Origin: Cadophora sp. MPI-SDFR-AT-0126
Taxonomy: Eukaryota; Ascomycota; Leotiomycetes; Helotiales; Ploettnerulaceae
Direction of reading: 5' to 3'
Assembly: GCA_020747065.1 (NCBI GenBank)
Contig: JAGMVK010000008.1
Coordinates: forward strand, 1,798,001-1,862,000
DNA: 64,000 nt
Shown: one piece after another, positions 1 to 12,521 of the stretch
Position numbering within the stretch: position 1 is the first letter of the stretch
Layout of the letters: each line of letters begins with the position of its first letter
Translations under genes and position numbers: made by a program
The notes under the pieces: model-generated
Database searches by the model: none
Told to the model about the DNA's origin: nothing
Seen by the model: only the letters and a program-made list of their open reading frames with translations

Positions 1-25
1 TGATGTCTATGGACGACGATCAGGA

Positions 26-2163
26 TTAACGACTGTTCTTGTTGAAATCGTCAAATCTCTTGAAGGTGTAGCCGATGAAAGGTAAGCTCATCTCGGGCTG
101 CTCAATGCGCGGTCCATTGGCAGCAGCTTGAGCCTTCAAGTGCGTAGCGTTGTCGGTTTGGTCGATCTCGTCGGTCGGGAAGTAAGTTGTATCAACGTTC
201 GAAGCGAGCTTGGGTTCGAATGGTGCTCGAATGCGACGGAGACTGTCGAAGTCAACGCCACGGAAGAACTTGTGAGATTTGATTTCATCGGCTCCTCCTC
301 GGCCCAACCGATTCTCAGTGTTGCACACAAGACTAGAAAGGTTAGCTGAGGCTGAAAATTGTAGCGCTTTTGACATACCTTCGAATCAAGTTTTCAGCTT
401 CAGGACCTAATTGAACATCTTCCGGAAAGTAGAGTGATTGGCGCCAGTTTACAATCTTTCGGTAGGTGTCGTGTGCATCCTCAGCACAGAAAGGAGGCCA
501 TCCAATTTGACATTCGAACATGATCGTACCCAAACTCCACCAATCACAGTCTTGGGCATATCCATGACCACCGAAAATCTCTGGAGCAATGTAATCAGGC
601 GTTCCGACAGTGGAGTACGCCATGACTCTCCGGGACTTTCTCCAGTCATTAATCACCCCACGATTGCTGACTGTCAGGTTGATTTGGTCCAGGTTTACAG
701 AGTTCCGGTTTGCTGGTCGATTGGACTTTCCTTGGAGAAGTTGCTGGTAGTACGAATTGTCATGTAGCTTGTGGAAACCGGTCGATAAACCAAAATCGGT
801 CAGCTTTACATGCCCCCCACGATCAAGCAAGATATTGTCGGGCTTGATATCACTGTTGATAAGTTAGCCTGGCTTTCTCTCTGCAAGTTGACATTTGACG
901 GGTCTTGCTATGATAGATTCTACTTGCCGATGAATGAAGCCATATTTGTGAACCGCCTCGATAGCCAGGACAATCTCAGCAATGTAGAATCGAGTAATAT
1001 CCTCAGAGAAGATCTCGTACTTGATTAACATTGTCATCAAATCACCTCCAGGCAAGAACTCCATCAGCATGTAAAGGAAGTCGTAATCCTGGAAAGTGGT
1101 GTAAAGCTTCACAACCCAAGGACTGTCGGATTCTGCAAGGATATCTCTTTCTGCACGAACGTGGGCCAGCTGGTCTTTCTTGAACATTTCACTCTTAATG
1201 AGTGACTTCATAGCGTAGACCTTGCCATCCTGCTTCTTCTGTACGAGCTTCACTTCTCCAAAGGCACCCTTTCCGATAATTTTCAGAGTTTGGTAGTTTT
1301 CTGGAGAATCTTTAGTCCGCAAAAATCGTAGATATTTGCCTTCTTGCTTTCCAGCATTCGACCAGGTCTGCTCTCGTCTTGATTGTGATTGATTTGGATC
1401 TCCCAACCGTTGTTCCATCTCGCTTTGACTACGAGTGAATGTCAGCTAGGCTGCAACTAAAAATGTAGAAAAGTACTTTGACGCTTTTGTCAAAATATTC
1501 TTACCGAACATTACGATCTCGGGCTCTCTTGACGCTATCTTTGAAAAATGCCTCCGCAAGCGATGCACACTTCTTCTGATTTGTCTGTGCCAACGATCCG
1601 TATCGGTCCGGGTTCCTCTCCGGAGCTGGCTGGAATTCTGGCCAATTCTGTTGTGGGGCAGAGGGCATAGGTGCGTTCAGATAACTGTTATAGGCAGCTT
1701 GTTGTCCAGTTGCACCAGCTGTTCGTGGCCGTTGACCTGGAGAGGGTTGACGGTTGCCATATGGGGAAGCCCGTCCACCAAGGTTCTGGTGAGAGAATTG
1801 ATGAACCAGACCATTGGTGGCATCGGCAACTGGAGCCGGGCGTTGTTGGTAGGAAGCTTGAGGAGCTTGAGGAGCCTGCTGGTAGTTCGACGACGAGCTC
1901 GACGGGGGCTGCTGAGGATAGTTGGGAGGGTATGGGTTGTTCATGAAGTATCCTGACGGAGCGAATCCTGTTCCATACGACTGCTGTTGCTGGGCCTGGG
2001 AAGCAGGAGCCTGAGCTTGACCTTGACCTTGCTGGCCTGAAGAGGGAAAGATGGGGTTGGGGAAGGTCGAAGGGGTCGTAGGATATGCTCGGTCGGGAAA
2101 GGCAGATCGATCGTTGTTGAGGTTTAGGTAGAACCTGTTGTTATTGTTGTTGCTGTTCTCCAT
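26..2163 (-). CDS. cot1: NDR/LATS-family Ser/Thr kinase COT1 (Cbk1/Orb6 orthologue)
   Basis: AGC-group kinase of the RAM/MOR morphogenesis network, controlling polarised hyphal growth with a MOB2 partner. Exons on the minus strand: 2163-1505, 1428-928, 852-379, 332-26, giving 646 aa. The first ~200 residues are Q/P/S-rich. A basic MOB-binding helix follows across the first junction ([17 protein letters not shown]). The kinase domain has the Gly loop (IGKGAFGEV), the K of YAMK, HRDIKPDN rebuilt across intron 2, DFG, the long NDR insert before the [11 protein letters not shown] activation segment, an AGC tail, and the C-terminal hydrophobic motif FIGYTFKRF with its regulatory Thr. Length matches fungal COT1. 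Intron 2 (927-853) has a GC donor (GCAAGT) and CAG acceptor; no GT donor keeps the frame. Divergent from TIM54 across 1.8 kb. Confidence 0.95.
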
Positions 2164-3997
2164 CTTGTCGGACGGCTCCAGTTCGGAGCACGAGGAGGTG
2201 TTTCGAAAAGCTGTTCTAAGGTTTCCTTGTCGTGTGCGTTGGGCTCGAACAGATCAAACCAATCTCCTCCACGTCTACACACCGCCTTGCCAATCGGCCT
2301 CGAGTAGATTCTTTGGCTCCAACTCCAAAGGTCTGGAGACCACGGGTCGCGCAGAGAGGGGAGTTGTCTGGCGGAAGTAGTTGCAAGATGTGCTCTGTCT
2401 TGCTGTTGCAATCGCAGTTGGGTGAGGTTGGCCGAAGGGGTAACTCGAGGCAGAACCCGCAATATTGACCTCTGCTGCAGGCGCTAGGCTAGCGAGCCAG
2501 GGGTCGCAGACAGTAAATACCGGATTAGGCACGAAGAAAAACAACTTTGAGCAAGGAGTCTCCTTGTCATCAGCCCTTTATGTGACTTTATGTCGTCAAC
2601 TACATGCGTTTCACGAGCAAGTCCTTCAAAAACACCAGCACGTTGCCTGCTGTACAGTTTACGAATAAAGGTTGAGGACATCTTAATTGTCCACAGAATT
2701 GTTGCCCCTCACCTCACCTCACCTCCTGCCTCAGCTGCCAGCTCTCTGCTGTGTACCGTCAAGAAAAGCCCCTTTTCAGCCTAAAGAAGTGCAACACAAC
2801 ACAGCACCCCGTTTCTGGCTTATTCCAAGGACGAATGGAACAATATATGTCATGTTGGACTTTTCTCTCTGGTGGCATATCAAATGCTTCCCAAGTTTCA
2901 AAACGGGACTAGGGCTGCTGTGTCTGTGCGGCAAGGCGTAACCCCTATTTTCAAAAGTACACCGGCTATACCCCAGGACATCTCCCTTAGGCCAGAGGTC
3001 AAATCAATCCCTTGGAGCTGGGGGGACACAACTTACACCAAAAAGATCCGAATGACCTCGCAGATTCAAACTCATCCGGCAGCCGACCCCTGTCTCCGTG
3101 GTGGACAATTGAACCCAAGGAGAGCCAGTACGACATGAAAGATGCCTGGCCACTTCACGTTGCATTCGGCGGTACCATGACACTGTATTTTTACTTTCAA
3201 GTACCGTTCTGCGGATTGCAACTGTTATCCAAAAATCCGCGAATATGCCACTCCTGCAATGTCAAGAAGACTTTTATGGAAAATGGTGAGGTTTAATTTG
3301 ACGGAAAGGAGCTGACCAGAAGCCACAAGAGTAATACTTGTACCAGCATCTCGTGTTTGTACCTCCGTACGGACTGGAAGGACTTGAAACCTGCCTCGGT
3401 GACAAAACTGGCAATATGAAGCGAGCTGAGCAAGGGATAGACGATCTCATGCCATATGTAAAGCCTGGGAGCGAAGAACGAAGTGGCAACTGACCAAAGT
3501 TGCTATGACACAGATTGTACGATTAATTCTCCTATCATGAATCTTCAACCAGTTGAAACTTAATCCTACTGTTGGGGGGGGGTTGGTGAGTTCTGGAACA
3601 AGAGTTCTTCGAAGACTTTCACTTCGAACATGTATAGAAGACTTTCATCAATCTAATCCCAAAGTATTACTCAATTGAAATGGCCTGAAGATCCTACACA
3701 ACATAAATCATCTTCCGGGTTCAGCTTATTGAGAAAAAAGATTGTTATCAGCCTGTTGCATCGTAACATCTTCACCATCTACCATTAATCGTATTGACCT
3801 TCTGGTCTGAGTTCTCGCTTGATCTCGGAGCGGAACGGATTATCTCTGTTTCCCGATGTTACTGTCCAAAAAAGTTCCAGAGCGAGCTCTACAGCTTCTG
3901 GAGATAATTTCTAACGAAGCATCTGTCGCTTCACGTACATTGCATGCTTTTTGATCCAACCATTCTTCACTGAAAGTGAAGACTGACGGTTGTAATT
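2164..3997. promoter_or_regulatory. Divergent cot1/tim54 intergenic region with long cot1 leader
   Basis: No conserved coding frame here. The cot1-proximal part is CT/CA-rich on the minus strand and carries several short ATG-initiated frames on that strand (for example 2462-2124 and 2681-2484), compatible with a long 5' leader with upstream ORFs. A run of ten G lies near 3575-3584. The last ~150 bases before 3998 would hold the tim54 promoter. The regulatory reading is inference only. Confidence 0.4.
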
Positions 3998-5508
3998 ATG
4001 GCAGACACCAAGGCCCCAGCGGCTTCAGAGGTAAAGTCGTTCACAAAGGATTTAATGGACAGGACTAATGATAACAGCCACATGCCTCATCCACACCAAA
4101 GCCAGAGATTCCGGTCGATGCAAAGGCCGCCAAACCTCTAAAGCCCCCAAATCCTATGTGGAAGTACCTCGGATTCGGCGAGAATTTTCGACCCAAGCTG
4201 CCCTCTCGGAATTGGACTATCTTCCTCACGATAACGAGTTCCTTCACAGCAGCGGTCATCTACGACAAGCGAGAGAAGAAGCGCGCACAGAGGAAATGGT
4301 GCAAACTCGTGGAGCATATTGCGAAGGAGCCGCTGGATGCCAGATCTATGCCGAGGAAACTCACCGTATTTTTGGAGGGCCCGCCAACTGATGGATTGAG
4401 GGTTGCGCAAGATCATTTCAAAGACTATGTCAAGCCGATTCTGGTGGCCTCGGGCCTGGACTGGGAGTTCATACAGGGGAGAAAAGAGGGCGATGTTCGG
4501 GCTGAGCTAGCAGAGAGGATACGAAATTCGAGAACACCGCCTGAGCAACGGACCGAGGAGGATATCGTTACAGAGACACGGAGGAAAAGTGGTATTAAGG
4601 AGTTTGACGGCCCTAGGGGAGATATTGTCCTTGGGAGACATACATGGAAGGAATATGTCCGAGGCTTACATGAAGGGTGGTTGGGACCTCTCACGGAACC
4701 TTCTAAGCCAGTCGAAGAGAAGTCATCGGAGGACACGAAAGAAAAAGAAACCATGGAGACCTTACCAGGAATCACCCTCCTCTCCGAACCCAGAGAAGCA
4801 GACGCCACACCACCAGTAGAAGACACCACGCCGAAGCCAGACGACAAAGCCAAGAAACCTCCCCAACCCGCCCCGTTCATCTCAGTATCCGGATACGCAA
4901 CAGCCACCACCCCACCAGACCTCCCAATGGAACTCGACCCTTCAACACCCATCTCCTTCCCCCATATCCTAGGCTTCCTCAACACGCCGAAACGTCTCTA
5001 CAGATTCCTCAACAGACGCGTACTGGCAGATGCCATCGGCCGCGAAACAGCTGCTATAATTCTCTCCACATACAGACCGTACCATTCGACCTCCGACCCC
5101 TCGGCTGAACTCCCCGGCTCGTTCTCCTCAGAAGAAGCGGACGGAGACGCTCAAAATGGCAATAATGGTGCCAGCGTTGTCCCACAAACAGCAGAACAGC
5201 AAAGAGCACTTATTGAGGAAGAGAAGGAATGGCATAAGAGTGCCCGCGTCCGCGTCGACGACGAGCCGGAACGTACATGGTTAGAACCTGTTGTTTTGGA
5301 CCCGAGAATCGCGAGCCGGATGCGTAGATCGGAATTGACACCTGAGGATGAGGCGAGAGCGAGGAAGATTGTCGTGCCGGAAGAGGAGATTGAAGGGTGG
5401 ATTAAGGGAGGCATTAGGAGTTTAGGCCGAGAGGGCGTTAAGTTACTAGGGTTTGGGAAGGAGAAGCTTAAGCCTGTTGGAACAGATGGAGAGGACATTT
5501 TGGAATAG
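3998..5508 (+). CDS. tim54: Mitochondrial import inner membrane translocase subunit Tim54
   Basis: Subunit of the TIM22 carrier translocase of the mitochondrial inner membrane, also needed in yeast for Yme1 assembly. Exon 1 is 3998-4030 (11 codons, ATGGCAGAC), the intron 4031-4077 (GTAAAG...ACAG), exon 2 4078-5508; 487 aa, normal for the family. After a Pro/Lys/Ala-rich start comes the Tim54 signature (PPNPMWKYLGFG, then LPSRNW) leading into one hydrophobic segment at about residues 60-78, followed by the large basic, charged intermembrane-space domain (YVKPILVASGLDWEF). The middle (about residues 220-290) is low complexity in Pro, Glu and Thr. The start was chosen because the ATG at 4156 would drop 38 residues that splice in frame. 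Neighbours are divergent cot1 and convergent naa15. Confidence 0.92.
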
Positions 5509-5999
5509 CGCATGTATGATTTAGCGAGGGTGCAGTTGAAATGTGGCGGGCGAATTGTGAGATTTGGGTTCAGACCCTGCGATGGAAGGTCAGTCGCATT
5601 GTATGATATGGAGAGCAATTTCCCTGCCACATAGAGCTTGTACATTTAGTGTAGTTGCAGATCCAGCCGCATCATGTGGAAGATGGACGGATTGCATTGG
5701 CACGCACGGGGAAGCGAAGTATGAAACGAATACTATATAATCTCCTCTGCAATCTTCTCTTACTTATTTCTGTCTCTCATTACCAGGTAGATACCATGAT
5801 GCTGAATGTAAACTTTTGTCTATTGTATCCCACCACCTTAATATTGATGCTAGAATCACAGACATACAGCCATTCCATTATATGGCATTACATGCTCTCT
5901 GCCGTCAAATACGTGATTCCCATCCCGGAAATGACACCCGCTATGCTAGGACTAGACCCTAAACCCCATGGTAGAAACAACGCTTTTGTGTTCAATGTT
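5509..5999. other. Convergent tim54/naa15 intergenic region
   Basis: AT-rich spacer holding both 3' UTRs. No coding frame or structured RNA that I can support. Confidence 0.6.
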
Positions 6000-8365
6000 T
6001 CACGAAGCGGCTCTTAGAGTTGCAAACTCGGACTTGATGACCTCCTTCGCCTTGGGTGAAATGGATTCGGAATCGTTCTCGAGGGCCGTCTTGAATCGGC
6101 TGATCTGCTCCTTGACTGTGGAGTTTTCCTTATCAAGAGCCGATGCGGCCAGGAGACACTTCAGAGCTAAAAGATACTTTTCTGCACGTATGTTAGCATC
6201 TGGCCGATTATGCAGAATAGAATGATTCACTTCTTCTCATGTACACCTCGAACCCAATGATTTGGGCATCCATGCTCTTTGGGCTGAACTGAAGTAGTGG
6301 GGTCAAGAACTTCATGGCATCAGTCATTGGCTCAGTCGTCGCAGCAAGCTTGACTCCATCTGGGTCATCATCCTTCTTCTTCAGGTCTCCGTCGTCAGCT
6401 CGTACAAGTTTGTTTGGTTCCGCCTTTTTTGCAGCGGCTTCTCGCTCCGCCTTTTGGGCTTCCTTTCGGGCCTTCTTTGCTGCCTTCTTTCTCTCTGCAG
6501 CATCGTCACCATTGACATCGACATCTCCATTCGCACCGTTAGATAATGGCTTGTCGTGCATTTTGATATAGATCTCGATTGCTGATAAAGCGGCCCGGCT
6601 GAAGAATGGGTGCTCACGCAACTTGTCTTCCCATCTCATCATATCTACGTAGGCTCTGATTTGACCTTTCCGTAACGAGAAGCTGTGGAAATCAAATTGA
6701 TCTTCTTGCCATACATCAAAAATGTTGTAAATTGACGTGAAGCGCTTAAGAGCGAGCCCTATTTTGCCTTGGCGAGCATATGCTTGTCCATCCTCAGTCA
6801 AGAACCACATGCATTGCATGTCATGAAGATCTGCAAGGGGTCCTCCAACAGTCTCTGCTCTCGTGAAAAGTCCCATCGTCTTGAGCGCAGCCTCGTTCTC
6901 GTTGTTCCGTAGCTGGTACTTGGCCGTCTTCGTGTTGATATGTCTGTCTCTTGGGTCGAGGAGACGGGCCTGTTCCATCAGTTCGGAAGCCTTCTGTGTG
7001 TCACCACGGTGTTTCCATATCCTAGCTTTCGTCATGTGGAAGTCGACACTCTCAGGTTCCAACTCAATAGCCTTGTCAATGTACGCCATAGCTTTCTCCA
7101 AATCGCGACTCAGGTGGTAGTTATGATGCTGAGCAAGGAAGTAGTAGGCTGCCGAGGCACCTTTCGATGTATCTCCATTCCTTTTCGGTTCCGCGTTCGC
7201 TTCGCTTCTGTCACCATCAATGTAACTTTGAACCAAAGCTGGAAGAGTTTCCTTCTTGGCGGTATTCAAGTAGAGGTGCTTGAGATTGGCAAATGTTGAA
7301 GGTACTCCCTTGTCGAGCATCCGTTGAATATACTTATCAGCAGCGGCCTTGAAGTCGTCCCCTAGCGCTTCTGTCAGTGACAATCTTATTAAAAACCACG
7401 TTGAGAGAGCTTGCCTTGCAAGAAATCCAGGGGCAGCCGACGCGCGGCATCGCAACGAGGGTATTTCTCTGCATACTCATCATAGATTGCTTTCCGGGCT
7501 TGCTGGTCAGTCTCGGGAATCTCCAATGCCTCAATGAGTCCATCGTAATATGATTTGTATTCCGCGTTACGCTCAATAAGAGCTCTATAAGCTTTCACGG
7601 CTTCGTCTTTCCTGCCGAGCTTCATGAGGTATGTCGCCCGAAGTTCCTGTACCGCAAGTCTGTCGAGATTGTACTTTCCCGCTGATTGTAAATGGTCGTA
7701 AGCTTGCTGTATATTCCCTTGCTCTGCGATTAGCGAGTTCTTGTACATGACAGCCTCGGAGTTCTCAAAATCCGTTTTCAGAGGAGGATTCTTCAAAGTA
7801 TCCTCGTAAGCTGTCAAGACTCGCTCTGCCTCTGCTAGATCTCCATTTAGATGATGCGCCACTGCCAACGCTGTCCAGCTCTGTCGAAGGCCAGATCTGG
7901 CTTGTAACATTGCTCTGCGACTGACTATATAGCCCTCGTAATCCCGCATCTGTACTTGCAGCAGCGCCAGATCCCGCTGGATCTGTTGGGAGTCTGGCTC
8001 AAGCTTCAGAGCGAACTTGTATGCCTTTATAGCTTCCTCGAAATTCTTCACCGCGCGGTAGAGCAATCCGTAGACGTGCCAGCAGACATGCGACTTCATA
8101 TCACAGGTCAGAGCAACTTTGGCAAGGGCAAAAGCTTCGTCCGTTTTCCCCTGGGAATTCATGATCAGGGCTTTCATTGCCAGAGTGTCGCCATGTTTCG
8201 GGCTCTTCTTGAGGATCTGGTCGGCGGCCTTGACACCTGGAGAATGTTAGCAGACGGAAAAGACGAAACGGGCCCAGACGTACCTTTCTTGTACTGCTTA
8301 TCCTCGTAGTTGCGCACAACTGTACGAAAGAGCGACTGCTCCTTCGCACTGAGTTGCTGTGGCAT
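6000..8365 (-). CDS. naa15: NatA N-acetyltransferase auxiliary subunit Naa15 (Nat1)
   Basis: Ribosome-binding TPR scaffold of NatA, which acetylates N-termini exposed after Met removal; it docks the catalytic subunit Naa10. Minus exons: 8365-8284, 8236-7415, 7361-6231, 6181-6000; 738 aa. It opens with MPQQLSAKEQSLFRTVVRNYE, close to the family start, then tandem TPRs (HVYGLLYRAVKNFEEAIKAY; QELRATYLMKLGRKDEAVKAY), and a Lys/Ala/Glu-rich stretch (about residues 570-620) typical of the region before the C-terminal helices. Intron 2 (7414-7362) has a GC donor (GCAAGC) and TAG acceptor with CTGAC 13 nt upstream; it yields DFLQGDDFK, collinear with other Naa15 proteins. Introns 1 and 3 are GT-AG. 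Shorter than animal Naa15 (~866 aa), as usual in fungi. Confidence 0.93.
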
Positions 8366-9486
8366 GATTTGCAGTAATCAATTCGTTTGAGCGAGTGCGA
8401 GTGGGGAAGAGGTTCGAAGGTATGTAGGTCAGGGCCGTTTCGAGGAATCGTTTGGAGGGGTTCAGAAGGTGCTGAAGAGAAATTCCCCGGTGCGTCAATC
8501 CTCTCTGCGCGCAGTCTAGAAAGAGTGCAGTCTTCAATCAGCAACACGGTGGATGAAGAATCAGAGAAGGTGACGTTGTTGTTGAAGTAGAAATAATGGC
8601 GAGGTCGCGTGAGAATGGAGAGAACTCGAGGTCGGCCGAAGCTCTGTGGAACAAAATGTCACTCCGTCCATCTCGCCCCAAAGCTCTCCTCGAGTACAGT
8701 ACACGGTGCCCCCCACACTAATGAATGTATTTGATCCCCCCACACAATTTTTTGGGAGCCTCAGCAACGACAACCCATTAAGTGCTGTCGGTGATTTGGG
8801 CTTTTGTAGAGCCCGGTATTGCTTATATTGGTCCAAAAAGTGTGTTTCTGTTCCACCTTGGTCATTTTCGTGGTTTGCTATCAAGATACAGGTATAAGTC
8901 CAACCAATGACCTGATTTCAAGACGTACCTTTGTTAAATGGCTCTCAATTTCAGTGAAGACGAGAATGGCTGTCATAGTCAATAGCATCAGTTCGGTCCA
9001 GAAACAAATGAATTGGCACTCTTACCTCGAAATCAGAGACACCACACCCTCTTTCGCCTAGAAGCTTGGTCATGTCTTCTTCCAGCTCACAACCAACCTC
9101 CGAACAAAATCAAACATGTCCTACTTGCTTGACATCTTTACCTGGGACCAGGAAAAGGCAAGATAACAGGATCACCAGCGAATCCAGTCTATCCTATTCC
9201 TGGGAGCAGATTCTCTTGGTCTCTTCACAACGATATGTTGCTCACTTGTATTATTCACGTCTTAAGAGGTAGTCCCCGGGTCAAGAGCTTCGAATCAACC
9301 TCACTCTGCCTAGGCGGAATATTTGAAAGCAACGAAGCTTATATTGGGTCTCTTTAGTCTAACTGTCAAGCATCAAAGTCTACTAGCTAGCTCCACGAAC
9401 CCCATGACGCTCTAGACGCAAACTCCAGAACTCCTGTCGCTCAACGCAAAGCAAAGCAAAGCAAAGTCGTTCAAATCATCTCTTCC
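8366..9486. other. naa15 upstream region / 3' flank of UPF0643 gene
   Basis: Contains the naa15 promoter and the downstream flank of the next minus-strand gene. Short frames here show no family features. Contains the (GCAAA)4 repeat listed separately. Confidence 0.55.
9446..9465. repeat. (GCAAA)4 microsatellite
   Basis: Four perfect tandem copies of GCAAA, about 20 bases downstream (on the minus strand) of the UPF0643 stop codon. Confidence 0.9.
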
Positions 9487-10302
9487 TCAGACCGACCAAT
9501 CAACAATCTCCCACGACTTGACATCATCACTGATGACCAGTCTCAAGCGCTCGATGGCCCACTCGGTGTACAGAAGTCGGGTTGCCTGAGCAGCTTTACG
9601 ATGGTGCGGACCGACGCTGCCAATTGCTGCATCATGCTTGCTTCGCCAGACACAAGTTGCCAAATTGCGACCATCGGCATCTGGGCAGGAGAATAGGTAT
9701 CTGGACTCAATCAGCTATCTATCGCAAACAAATTGCCTCGGCTTGGCTTACTTCAAAAATCCTCCGCTCTCGGTTGCCTCAGCATGCGCAGCTTTGTCGA
9801 GAACGCCAAGATCAGCATACACGGTGGTTGGTGGAATTCTAGACCGAAAAACTACGATGTAGCTGTAAAGCTTCGGGGTCAGCGGAATTCATCACGACAC
9901 CCCACTAGTCATGTACAGGAGGAGAAAAAGCACTTACAAGTCCGTGGTCTTCCACTTGAAGTCGGATGCCCGAGCCAGCTTGCGGACGGAATCGATGATC
10001 TCGGGCCAGTTGAAGGAATCAACGTATGGGGCGGTTCTATGATCGTCTCGGATGAACTTCAGATCAACAAGGGCTCTTGCAAGGAGTTGATTTGCCGTAT
10101 CCAGGGTGGAGAGGTCGAGTAAATGTGCCTTTTCGAGGTACGGGGAGACGACGAGGAGCTCTCCCTTTGTCGTACCCGTGACCTGCTCGACCGAAGCGGC
10201 GTCATTCCTGGTGGCTATGATTGACTCGTTGAGCTGGAATGGAGAGGTTTTGGTCTGGGAGATGCCCTCTGACAACGAGGTTGCAGGCAATGTGGTGGCC
10301 AT
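9487..10302 (-). CDS. UPF0643 family protein (fungal, function unknown)
   Basis: Minus exons 10302-9938, 9862-9752, 9700-9487; 229 aa. Both introns are GT-AG and the frame is continuous. The C-terminal half carries the features that define this fungal family in my memory: a strand ending in YIVVFRSRIP, then FLKYLFSCPDADGRNLATCVWRS, then HRKAAQATRLLYTEWAIERLRL, ending in WEIVDWSV. The N-terminus is a Thr/Ser-rich lead. No catalytic motif, signal peptide or membrane segment is apparent. The family is named after S. pombe PB2B2.08 and I know of no established role. Its promoter lies in the gap to the right. Confidence 0.88.
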
Positions 10303-12521
10303 GACTGTTCAAGTAGAGAAACCCAAGAAAACGAAAGACCGATCCAGAGGGCAAAGGCCGAGTTGCGCGAAGTCTCAAACAAACGATCACAAACAACCAC
10401 GACAGATGGAGGAGTTGAAGAGAACGAGACCAGGCGAGAGCTGCGGCGAAGAGAGTGTGTGTACAAAAAGGAGGAAGGAAAGAAGAAAGAATGCAAGATA
10501 TGCAACTCACCGAAGCTCTAATCTTCATCTAGTGATGAAATCACACCTTCTCGAAGTGAATGAGAGCGTTCGGGGAGGTTGTATCATTTTATTTAAAAAG
10601 ATGCCATCTGACGCCATTTATGAGGGAGATCGCGAGCTACCCCGGTCGGAGCCGGCACAATTGGATGATGATTGACTTGTTGGCAGAAACAATTGTAGCA
10701 AGCCAAACCTGGTCTGGAGGTAGCCCACCCACAAGCAAGCAATCTTTCTCACCGTACATCTCGAACTTTGGGCGACGCATGCTGGTGGGAAGGTTGCGTG
10801 CTAAGAGAAGCCACTCGAACCACAGAATGTCATGTCCGGTCAACTAACGGTGAGCGAACCTAATCTGCAGGAGAGGGTCGTCCCGAGTGTCAGAGGCCAG
10901 ACGCTGGAGGCATGGAAGATCTTTCGAAGCTCCAATGAAGACAGTCCATTGTCTTCATGATTGGAATGCAATGCAGTAGGTACACTGCAGTGCCAGTCAG
11001 GGTTCTTATCATATTCACATGGCTGATATATACCCGGGATATCTTTGCCGGGACAATAGACTGACTGAAACGTCCGCAATGGATCGCCGAAGGAAGGCTC
11101 TTTGAGTTGCAGCAGTTTCGAACTTCCAAAATCGAATCGTCTCCCTGTGCAGAATGTCCAAACTCAGGGGACGGATTGTTGGCCTCCGATCCCGCCGCTG
11201 CATGTTGGAGTCAGGCCTACATGCTACACGAGTAGCCGCCAATCAATCAACACGCTACTCTACGTAACAGTACCGACCCGCGGCTGTGGCCGCGACGTCG
11301 CTACATCAGACTACAGACGATATCCCCCGAGCTGCCAACTGAACAATTCGGCTCAGGCTCCGAGGTCGGTCACTCTCCTTCAATACTTGGCTCAGATACC
11401 AACGGGAATGGGCAAACTTTCCTCCAAAAAGACCACCACACCTTGTGCGCTGTATCAGACTTACTTATCTTGTATGTCTCCATATACTGCTGCATTTATG
11501 GATATCACTCTCCTGATATTGGTGGGCTCTCCTTGAGAACGCGATTACTGGCAGTCTCCCGACTTGCTGAATTCTGATAACTCTGCTTTGTTCACGGGCA
11601 AAAGGACTCGAGGCTGCGCATCCACGTCCACTTCAACACTTTCAGTATTGCCTATGTGTCGTGTACCACTGGGCGTGTCGATTGCAAGGTATCTGGGACG
11701 AATCAATTGCTATCGTCTCTTATCTGACATGCATCTCATTATCTCAAAATTTTGTGCAACCCCCGGCTAAGCAGCCTCTTGGAAGCATGGAAGATCTCGA
11801 ATCCTGATTCAATCTCTGAAGAACATTCGGTGCGGCGCTTCTTCAAAATGAGCCGAGATTGTGGCCGTTCATTCAGCCACGTGGAGGCGCTTTGCTTGGC
11901 TCGGACAACTTTCCCCTATCTTGTTCACATTCATAATGTTTTGATCTTTGACTGTTATGATCAGCTTAGCATTACTTTGCATCTGTATTAGCATGGACCG
12001 TAGAGAGCCGAGGATCTTCCTGAACATCATTGGGAGACTATATTACTGATGTTGTAGGCTACATGCGGTGGTACATTTGGTATCATCAAACAAATAGGAA
12101 TTACTCTGAGCATACTCCCGTTTCCTGTTCGCGTAGTCATTGCCATTTCTTTGCCGTCACACGTACATCGTGCTTTATTCATCAGCGACGAATGAGAATG
12201 AAAAGAGACCGGCCAATTGGGTGGCACAGAAATTCTGAGGCATAGTACCGAGGCGGTGTTCGCTCCCCACGACTACTTCTTTATATACCCAAGCTTTGGG
12301 GATTGAAGACATTTTCAAACAGAAAACTAGGTTCTATTGATCCACAGAGCAGTTCACTTACTACATTGGACCACCTACGGCTAAATAGTTCTGTTCTTGC
12401 CATCAATCCAATGAATGAAGTGTTCCGTCAGGATTTCAGTCCGAAAACTCCGATACCATGTCGAAAGTAGGGACATAAGATTAACGGGCACTAGCAGTCT
12501 TCCCTTCAATACTGTACCTCG
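10303..12521. other. 2.2-kb gap without supported gene
   Basis: I read both strands and found no frame with family features and no run of frames joined by plausible introns. The part near 10303-10560 is the UPF0643 promoter with A/G-rich tracts. The rest looks like ordinary intergenic DNA next to the HET relic. Confidence 0.5.
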
